Assembly: GCF_027744825.2 (NCBI RefSeq)
Contig: NC_071335.1
Coordinates: 17,730,001 to 17,794,000, forward strand
Direction: 5' to 3'
From: Synchiropus splendidus
Lineage: Eukaryota; Chordata; Actinopteri; Syngnathiformes; Callionymidae
DNA length: 64,000 nucleotides
The notes under the pieces were generated by a model. That model saw only the letters and a program-made list of their open reading frames with translations. It was not told where the DNA came from and did no database searches. Of the stretch, positions 39,679 through 64,000 are shown in pieces. Both the position numbers and the translations under genes were made by a program. Positions within the stretch are counted from its first letter, which is position 1. Each line of letters opens with the position of its first letter.

Positions 39679-40770
39679 ATGGCGTCCATCACTGAGCTGA
39701 AGTGTGGTGAGTGTTTCGTTTAAGTTTTCAACCTTGGTCTCGTTACGTTTGTATCGTAACACATCGCTTGGACATTCGAAAATTCATTTTTGTTTCAAAG
39801 CCAATGGTAATGCCGTTTTACCAACGTAGCTCTTTTTCTGTCCAATTTGGTCTACATTGATTTTTGTCCATCCGCCTTCGCGTGTAACAAAAAAATAAAT
39901 GATGAGTTTAGTTATGTGTGTGAGACGTTTGGTGCAGTAACTCCGGAGAGTTCAGTTGTATTGACGAGAGTGGCTAAGTTTGAGCAATAAACCGTACACA
40001 CCACTACCACAGTAGTGGTCTGTTTTTTTTTTTTTTTAGTGGACTCAGTGGTGATCATATGATCATCATATGATTCTCCCCACAATGATACAGAAGATTA
40101 ATATATTTATACACACTCTGTCGCAATTTCTTCCTTTTCTCTTGCTCGTCCATCCTCCATCATCGATGCCTGTCTTATAGCTGTCAGAGACACCCTGGAG
40201 TCCAAGGGAGTGCTCGGCCAGCTGAAGGCTCGGATCCGGGCAGAGGTGTTTGGTGCCCTGGATGACCAAAGTCAACCTCGCCCACCACTGTCCCACGAAA
40301 ACCTGCTGATCAACGAGTTGATTCGAGAGTACCTGGACTACAACCAATACCGTCACTCATCCTCCGTCCTAACAGCAGGTGAGTCTGTCTTTTTCACCCG
40401 ACCATAACAGCATTTTTGTACAATACAGAACTGTGCTTTCAGGACAGGAGAGGTGTTCCTCACAATTAGATCCTTGACCTGTGTGTTGTCCTAGAATCTG
40501 GCCAGCCTGATGTTCCCTTAGACAGAAAGTTCTTGGCAGGTGAGCTGCATGTCTGTGAAGATGCAAGCTCCAGGTCTGTGTAAGTGTCTCCTCCAAAGTG
40601 TTATGTCACAGTATCGCTGTGTTTTTGCTGCTGTCTCCATCAATATTTGATTTTGCAGACCTCTTCTTTACGGCCTGGTCTCCCACTTTATGAACAGCAG
40701 TGATAAAGGAGAGAAGGTGGTCCTACGGCAACACACGCAAGACACTGCCCCGCAGAAGACGCACAATTGA
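39679..40770 (+). CDS. cep20: Centrosomal protein 20 (FOPNL/FOR20), four exons
   Basis: Exons 39679-39706, 40181-40378, 40495-40579 and 40659-40770 splice to 140 residues starting MASITELK and ending at TGA 40768-40770. The core (GVLGQLKARIRAEVFGALDD, then SHENLLINELIREYLDYNQY) closely follows human CEP20/FOPNL and contains the LisH dimerization motif at about residues 44-72. This family acts at centriolar satellites and basal bodies in ciliogenesis. The gene is tandem with abcc6 and myh11, as in the vertebrate 16p13-type block. The protein is shorter than human CEP20 (174 aa): after LLYGLVSHFMN it ends with an unrelated, mostly polar 25-residue tail. An alternative or additional 3' exon cannot be excluded without transcripts. 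Confidence 0.9.
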
Positions 40771-41470
40771 CCTGATCCTTTTTCTAACACTGAAACACTA
40801 TTTCAGTGTTTAACTTGTTCAGCTGTTTTAAACTGAAACCTTTAGCAGTTTCCTATATCTGTACTTGTTAGCGTCATACCGCATAAGATTGATCTTTTCA
40901 ACTTAGTAAAATGATTTTTGAATTTGATTTGATTTTTGAACGACTTTCTGCTTCCACTCATGGGGATTTCCTGCTATTTTCTTACTGACATTTTCCTTTT
41001 CTGTTGCAAGTTACTTGTACTTTATTTCTGTTGTGATAAATGTGACTATTTATATGTAGCATAAATGTAGCCTTTTTACACTTTCATACGACTATTGTGT
41101 TCTTTGTCTACATGTTTCCTGTGATGCATCCAGGCATGAAGCCTGAAAAATGTGGTGCATTTACGCTTGAGAAAATCTTTATTGCTAGTGCATTACTTAG
41201 TCCAGACGGCAAGTCTGTGAAGTAATGTGGTACAGTCTTGGCTTCTTTACTGGCATCAAGTCCCTCCTCTGTTTACAGTATTGTCCATTAAAAAAATACT
41301 GCATGAATACTATTGACTCCCGCAAACAGACGAGGCTGAAGTCTGCTTCTCAATTTAGAATGCAATTACATTCCACATGGGTCAAACATATCTATAAACA
41401 TATTTCCTCCCAGATAGATGACCATCTATGGGCATGAGAAAAATAAATAAATTCAGTCGCTTGATGTGAA
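40771..41470 (+). other. Probable cep20 3' UTR
   Basis: Candidate poly(A) signals are ATTAAA near 41286 and overlapping AATAAA signals at 41442-41451. No coding exon is visible. Confidence 0.4.
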
Positions 41471-44241
41471 ATATGTTGATCTGTAAACGCAGGTCGATGT
41501 CACTCGACAAATGGGACACACTTTAGGGCACATATTGTGAGTGTTGGGACCGTAGTATTGTGCATAAACTGTGGTCGATAGTTGATTTTACACAAATTCC
41601 AGATTAAATTTAAAAAGTAGTGCTCAAAAGCTACAGTTATCCAAGAAGCAGAGCAGAGATGATGCGTTCAGGTGCTCTCCATGAAAATATGAGCGAGAAT
41701 GTGATAAAATGAAAGGAAAATGACTGAAAACTTCCTTGTCACCAAGCAAACTGCACTGTATTTGCAGGCGTGTGAGATGAAAAATGAAGAAGAGAAAGAC
41801 ACCCAGTGAGGATGCGGTAAATGAGGACAGGTGTGATGAGCGAGGGTGAACAGGAAGGTGGAGGGGCTGTGATATACAGCAGTGTGTACATATCCTTCCA
41901 CAGGTGAGGCAGTACAGTGATCTCCACTGACGGAGATGTTTGTTTACCAGCGCGTTAGCTGGACCATATTTAGTCACCGGGACTGCGGGTGCTTGTCAGT
42001 GCCTGACCTTGAAAGTAACACAGAAAGCGGTGGAGATGCAGACCTGACAGTCCTTATATGGAACACAACCTCTGAGTTCAGTGTACCTCCTGTTACTCCT
42101 CACCCCTCCTCCTCCTCGCATGAGTCCGCCTCTATCTTTCTCCCCAGTGCTTCCTTCACCCTTGTTCCACATTATGAAGACCACCACAGATCCTGATGAT
42201 GGCCAGATTCAGTAAAGGGGATCCTCCTTCCAGTAGGCCTCGGTCTGCCACACTCACACACTTGATTTATTAGAGCAAACACTAGACTGTCCTTATATAG
42301 GAAGTTCCATTGGGAAAGAACTGGAGGGGATGCAGCCGGACAGATGTGGAGGGGGTCGAGTCTCCGCTGCTGGAATGTAATGTGCGTAACCATGGAGGAG
42401 TTCTCTGGGGGATTTGACTGCACACAATGTCATCGTGTGAATGAGCAGTTTTGTTTATCGTGTGTGTGGTGGCTTTATGGAGGGGTAAAATATTTGCTCG
42501 CCTTATGAGGAATAGAAGATTATTTTATTGTATCACTAAACTGCTCGGCTTCTTGGACACTATGAAATTGTAGTTAAACAGGTCGGCAACATGACTCGAA
42601 TGATCATCTCAGCACCTGACACCATGATCGTGTGATGCTGCCACACTCACATTCATAAAAAAAATATATGTGAGGTTCCTACAAAAATGTCAACATAAGT
42701 TTACTTTATTATTAAAAAAAAAACAACTTTTTTCTCTGGCATCACACTGAAGTGGTAGGAGAATAGAATGCTGTTAAGTGGTCAAATAAGTGAAAGAAAT
42801 TAAAATTCCATTAGTGAATCCAGGAACAACATCAAATGGAAACCTGTCAGAAAAATGTGTTTTCAATAAAGACGTAGAAGAAGGCTTCCCATGTGGACTG
42901 CAGTGGACAAGGTAGGCGAGGTTCACGATCGTAGTTTAAAACTTATTTTTAATACAGGGAAATTTTGATAATGACACTGGTCAACTCTCAGTCTCTGGAT
43001 CCGTGTTTATTTTATTAGACGGCATGGTCCTCATAAGTTCTCTGACGCGGTTGTCTGCCTTGGTTCACATCAACACATGCAGGTCTCCCGCTGTGCTGGC
43101 GCCTCGGCGAAACACCCTGGTGAAAATAGTTGGATATTGGACGAAGCTCTGCTCTGGTATTGGGGGCGGCGTCCTCTTTCGCGTCCCATTAGGGTTCACT
43201 GATCACGGACACACTCTCACAGGCAGCGCTAATGCTACACGCCGCCATCAGTTAGGGACCATCAACAAATTCTAAAACGGTCAAAGTATTAGTGTAATCT
43301 TCAATAAGGCAATGGAAAACAAGCATTTTAGGAGAGAGGATTGTGAAAAGGTTATTCATCACACAAGACAAAGGACTGACAGTTTATATAATGATTTGGA
43401 GAATAGAATATGACTAAATGATCATTTATTCACATTATTTCTGATATTTCTTCAGTAGCATCTTGGAAATGTGTCCAGACTGGTCCATAGTTCAAGTCAA
43501 CTGTTAAGAGACATGAGATACAGCAGACAGACGGCTCAATTTAACCCCTAAATAAAGCTGGCAGAGCAGTCTGTCAGACACCAGCGGCTTCTACCAGAGA
43601 TGTGAAACATTGAATTTCTCAACTCTACACATAGTTAACTATTATATTTAAACATAAACAAACAATGATGTTGGAGACAAACTCCACTAACAAGTTTAAT
43701 CATAAAACAGTTTTAAGAGCGACTGTAGTGTCAAACACATGGAATAGAATGAAAATGTATCGTGATAATTATAGTTGCGGAAATTACAATATTTATCGCA
43801 ACTTTTTTGTGGTCCATAACGGCCATCCCTACTCCCCACTTGACTTCGGAACAACCATTAGGCCACCACCTTAGGATCTATGACAGTGAGCTGGCTCAAA
43901 GGTGGTCAGTATGGAGAAAACGTGTTTTTTGTCATTTTTTATGTCATTTTCGGTTGAGTTTATGTGGGAGTTGGGAAAGGGAGGTTTAAAGAATGACACC
44001 ATGGATTCTGTCTCTGGGTTTAATTTTCTGCATGATGTCCAAGGGAGGTTAAGTTTAGATGGATGGAGTTTGAAGGATGGAAAACATTTTTGGATTTGGT
44101 TTGGTTAGGTTGTAGTAACTACTGGTCACATCATCCAGGTAAACTCAAAAAGCAGCTGATGAAATGAAACATTGGAATTAGAAAATCTTTCTGAAATGGA
44201 AAGGTCAGACCTGTAACTCAACCTTGTGGTATCCCATTGGA
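41471..44241. other. cep20-myh11 intergenic region, first part
   Basis: No gene is supported. The frames on both strands at 41624-42423 are short and mutually overlapping. The segment contains three CArG-like motifs at 41964-42301. Confidence 0.5.
41964..42301. promoter_or_regulatory. Cluster of CArG-like (SRF) motifs upstream of myh11
   Basis: CCATATTTAG (41964-41973, one mismatch to CC(A/T)6GG), CCTTATATGG (42052-42061, perfect) and CCTTATATAGG (42291-42301, one extra A/T). Paired CArG boxes bound by SRF-myocardin drive smooth-muscle genes, including mammalian MYH11. The cluster is about 3.8 kb upstream of the myh11 first exon. A perfect decamer is expected by chance about five times in a window this size, so single sites mean little. 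The clustering is the argument. Confidence 0.35.
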
Positions 44242-44921
44242 CAGGGGTTCTTAACCTTCTTGATCATGTGGCCCACCTTTCTCAGAACAAATGAGCCCGG
44301 GGTCCATTCAATAGAACTGATTCGTGACTCTTGATTTCATTTGTGATCAATAACCATGTTTAATCTACTTAGACGTAAACAAACCAACACCTTGTGAAAT
44401 GACATGAAATCATGTGATCATCGCAAAGATATTTACTTGTCGTTGAAAAGCCCAACCAGCAGCAAAATCAGGTGCAAGTCATATTCATAAAATTTACTAA
44501 AGAAAAAAAATAGATTTGATGCAAACTGTTGAGAAAATTTGAAAAACTGAATAAAATTCTGAATAAAATAAATATAATAAAACCATGTCTAAATATCATA
44601 AAATAAAAATATTGTATTTTATTTAAACTCCGCAGAAGATATAAGAAAAGTGTAAATGAAAGTCATAAAATGTACTGTTGAGGGGACAACATCACTTTCT
44701 TCATCATTTTTTCTTTCTCCACAGTTGTTAACTATCATATATTTGCAGCTGTCAAGTCAACTCAGTGACACACTATTACCACCATATGTGGCTATTGTGT
44801 ATCTACCGTCTCACAGCCCTCACAGCCTAATGGTATAAAACAAAAAAAAAACTTTTAGTGGCCCTGAAGTAGGGGCTCGCAGCCCAACCAAGGGCCCTGG
44901 CCCTATGGTTAAGAATCACTG
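44242..44921. mobile_element. hAT-type non-autonomous element, copy 1
   Basis: 680 bp bounded by caggggttcttaacc and ggttaagaatcactg, inverted repeats of the hAT-Charlie style. It is related along its length to 56302-57010. The flanks ccattgga and tcctagga are only a partial 8-bp target duplication, so this copy is older or mutated. No transposase frame. Confidence 0.75.
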
Positions 44922-44929
44922 TCCTAGGA

Positions 44930-45870
44930 TATAGAGGAAGAGTTTTCCCCCATGGTGACTGCAAAGGTTCTGTTTAAATGCTATCGGATGCAAACCACCT
45001 GAATGCTGCATCCCTGATGCCGACACAAGAGTTAAGACTCCGTATTAAAATTGTTGGGTCATTGGTGTCGACGGCTGGACTGGCATCTTGAAGAATCAAA
45101 CGACACTTTCCCCTTTTTCTGTTGCTAAAAATAAACCTGTTGTCTGAAAAGAAATTCTTCCAGTGCTTGCGTGTGTTTATTCTGGACATGGCTGTCCTCC
45201 CACAATCTTCAACACACACAAGCTACGTTGACAGTAGATTGTGAGGTTTTAGTCAGTACGTGCCGTGTGATGCCTTGCTGTCCAGGGTGTCCCCATAGCT
45301 CCTGAGTAGCCTTTCATGACTCCATCGAAGGGAAAATGAAAGTCAATGAACAAACATGAATGAATAGATTCTTGCTGATCTGTGAATATATTTTGTTAGA
45401 CTACATTATAATTCAGTTTTTAAATGTAATATTAACAATGATAATCATATTATTTTAGTCTGTGTAAGACACTATATTTAAAAAGCTTTGAAGGATGGTT
45501 GGAATTTGGGGTATTTTTTCCACTGTGTTTGCCTAACTTCCCAGGAGATGCTTGATGTTTGTTAAAGTCCAGAGACTCCATCAGTTGAAGCTGACTGAGA
45601 GCAAAAAAATCTAAGTACGTGTTCCACTGTCACAGCATTTGTGACATGTCCATGTACAGCGTGAATATACTGCAATGTAAACGTGTAATAGTAGTATTTG
45701 TAGTGTTTTTGTCACATTACTAGGCAATTTGCATCACACTAATAATCATTATCATCATTCTACTAAAGGTCATCAACAGTGGGCTGCTTCCAAATGAACT
45801 TGTGGTCACATTCTTTTTGAAAAGTAACTTCAACAGGACTCCATCACCTCTTCCTCGCTGCTTCCTCCTC
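44930..45870. other. Intergenic region just upstream of myh11
   Basis: No gene seen. AT-rich sequence passes into a CT-rich stretch (ccatcacctcttcctcgctg) immediately before the GC-rich myh11 promoter. Confidence 0.5.
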
Positions 45871-45874
45871 TGAA

Positions 45875-46066
45875 GTGGATGCTGCGGGGGGCGGGGCCTC
45901 CGCGTCCTCGGCCCGCCCAGATGCGACGGAGCACCTTTTAAATGACTCGTCGCGGAAATGGACCGGCGTCGTTTGGACTGGTTCTCGAGTACCTCGTCAG
46001 CGCCGGACTCTCCAAGCCGTCACCTCTCGGAACCAAGAGCTCCTGTCGACAGGTCATTCTTTCAAA
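45875..46066 (+). promoter_or_regulatory. myh11: myh11 promoter and non-coding exon 1
   Basis: A GC-rich island contains GC-box words (ggggggcggggcc at about 45884 and its reverse form at 45911) and a TATA-like ttttaaat near 45935. A strong donor at 46067 (TTTCAAA|gtaagt) follows. Smooth and non-muscle myosin II genes begin with a non-coding first exon spliced to the ATG exon, which fits. A frame at 45875-46102 crosses the donor and is not considered coding. The transcription start is inferred to lie near 45960. Confidence 0.6.
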
Positions 46067-47578
46067 GTAAGTGCACCGCGGTTGAGTGAAGTTGCCGGAT
46101 GACGTGAGGCGTTCATGGTCCGTCTGTAACGAGCCATTCCACCTGCTGCTAAAACGTTAGCATTTAGTGTAAGAAAAGTGACAACGCAGTTAAGCATTAA
46201 TAAAACGTTGCATCATTATTTGCAACATAATTATTAATATGTTGCCATGAATACTAAATACGTGTACGTACCGTGCACTTGCCTCAGCTATGCTAACTAG
46301 AGCTTTGTATAAAACTTTGGTTCGTGTTTTATGTGTAAATCTGCATATTCACTGTGAAATAGCAGTTTTCCTTAATAAATATACGGTAGAATTATCGATT
46401 CAGTGATCAGTATGTTTAAACATGAATGACTCATAGATTACTAGGTCAATAAATATACACTTCAGGTTGCATGCTATAAAATAAAATTCATTCAATGTGC
46501 AAAAATAACTTTTCCATCCAAACACAGTTCAATTTAAACAAACGTCTTATCCTGTCATTTTTGTTGTTCTTGTGTTGTGACCTTTATCATCTTGTTATTT
46601 TATTCATTGTGCTAATATTAGGACAGTGTGGCTTATTCTATTCTGACTGTTGATAATTACACTGATATTAACAACAAGTCAGTCTGAGCTCAAGAGGCGA
46701 GGACCATTCACAGGCCCTCAAGTTCAACCTCCTCCACCCTCTGATAGAGGGTCATCTATTCTCCAGGGCGACTCTTCCTCCAGTTGATTATTTTTGGTTG
46801 CTAACCCGGTTCATTTATGAGAGTCGATCATTCACATCATTTTCACTGCAATGTTACAGTGCTGAACGTTGTGTTAAATGTTCGTTTGAATTGAATGAAC
46901 AGCTGGTAGCTGTGTCATTACCAGAAAATGTAAGGTTCTTTTCATCATCTGCAAGACTCCATGATGGAGGTTATTAACTTGTCAGCCCCTCTTTAGTCTC
47001 CTGTGCTCAGTAAACACAGGCTGTGTTGACACAATAAAGACAGAGACATCACAAATGTAGTAAGTGCTAATGGCGAGGAAAGTTCAAGTGGGTGACACGG
47101 AGGCTTCAGCAGCATTTAATGCGGTCAGGGAAAGCCTGTTTTATCTGCAGAAGACCATCAAAGCATCGACTTACATGTCTTGACTCCTCAGATTATTCAT
47201 TTGATTCAGGGGCTTTTGAAAATGTCGAACCGAAGTTCACATATTAGTGTATGTTATTCACCAAGTGTAAACAAGATGCAGAAACTTGTAAGAAAAGGAA
47301 GGTGGGCAGTAGTGTCATAGATATTCAAATTTAGAAAAGTAATGCCTGCTGTGCCGCTTCAATATCCACAGGTGTCGCCGCACTAACTCGTGGACAATTT
47401 GAGAATTAAAAATTACTATTAGCAAACACTGGAAGTGTATCCTTTCCTCCCTGTTATCATGTTGGAGTAAACCACCAGGCTGGCTCGAGACATACTATTC
47501 CCTATAAGGGCTTTGTTTGGGAGTTCACTTGCCTTGCTGTTTGGGTCCGCAGAAAAAGTCCTGCTCCAGAGAAGGGGG

Positions 47579-47588
47579 CCATATATGG
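47579..47588. promoter_or_regulatory. Perfect CArG box in myh11 intron 1
   Basis: CCATATATGG, palindromic, 370 bases upstream of the ATG exon. A second identical decamer lies in intron 4 at 51947-51956. SRF binding is inference. Confidence 0.4.
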
Positions 47589-47805
47589 TCATCACAAAAT
47601 AAGATCGAAGCAGACAGAGAGAGAGGGAGCAGGGTGTGGGTAGATGAAGGGGGGAGCAGACATGATAAGAAATGTTGCTGAGTAAACAATTTATTGTGGT
47701 GGATGCATCGTTTAGCAATTGACATTTTTTATCATGACGTAGATGTTTTTATAAACCAGTTTATTAGCGGCAATACATGAGAAAATAAATAATATGATTC
47801 ATTTT

Positions 47806-47808
<3 letters not shown>

Positions 47809-47874
<66 letters not shown>
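47809..47874. repeat. (TA)33 microsatellite
   Basis: A pure TA run near the 3' end of myh11 intron 1. Confidence 0.97.
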
Positions 47875-47877
<3 letters not shown>

Positions 47878-47954
47878 TATGAAAATGAATCCGTCCACAC
47901 TCAAGTGTCTTTAAATCATTATCCATTACTTTTCCAGTTGGCCCTTCCCTCCAG

Positions 47955-63947
<15,993 letters not shown>

Positions 63948-64000
63948 GTAGGTGTGGAGGTCACTCTGATCCTCACGGAGCGGAGGTCAGCAACGGCCAT

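Larger units (their letters stand above)
46067..47954 (+). other. myh11 intron 1
   Basis: Holds a perfect CArG decamer CCATATATGG at 47579-47588 and a long (TA)n run at 47809-47874, 80 bases before the acceptor. First-intron CArG elements are known to matter for mammalian MYH11. No other exon seen. Confidence 0.6.

Noticed and set aside
45875..46102. 75-codon frame in the GC-rich myh11 first exon
   Set aside because: It crosses the exon 1 donor. Myosin II genes use a non-coding first exon and the real ATG is in exon 2.

Overview
This is vertebrate, almost certainly teleost, genomic DNA. Genes are split into many small exons with GT-AG introns, several of them only 62-90 bp. Long dinucleotide and tetranucleotide microsatellites, an L2-type LINE tail and small DNA-transposon relics fill the gaps. 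No prokaryotic, viral or CRISPR system is present.

Layout. Positions 1-15,585 are a gene-poor upstream flank with a (GATA)n array, a (GT)62 array, a probable solo LTR on the minus strand and short dispersed repeats. Positions 15,586-38,004 hold a complete 31-exon ABC transporter of the ABCC1/ABCC6 subfamily on the plus strand (1510 residues when spliced by eye), best read as abcc6. Positions 39,679-40,770 hold cep20 (FOPNL), four exons, starting about 0.5 kb after the abcc6 poly(A) signals. Positions 41,450-45,900 are intergenic, with a hAT-type element and a group of CArG-like motifs. From about 45,950 to the window end lies myh11 (smooth-muscle myosin heavy chain): a GC-rich non-coding first exon, then coding exons 2-36. 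These give 1721 residues before the sequence runs out, so roughly the last 250 residues of the rod and tail are missing.

The three genes are co-oriented. In human 16p13.11 the order is MYH11-CEP20-ABCC1-ABCC6. Here abcc6 sits directly next to cep20 with no abcc1 between them. The genes do unrelated jobs (transporter-dependent ATP release and mineralization control, centrosome/cilium assembly, smooth-muscle contraction), so their linkage is ancestral synteny, not an operon-like unit.

Main points for follow-up: a 27-nt in-frame micro-exon in myh11 matching the position of the smooth-muscle SM-B loop-1 insert; a fold-back repeat family that carries perfect CTCF core motifs, with one near-perfect motif of opposite orientation in the abcc6-cep20 gap; a 15-nt exact match to the end of an Illumina adapter at 3,576, suggesting an assembly artefact; a 90-nt, stop-free, in-frame intron in myh11; and a shortened CEP20 C-terminus. 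I found no convincing new multigene system. All splice models are by eye, without transcripts or database searches.
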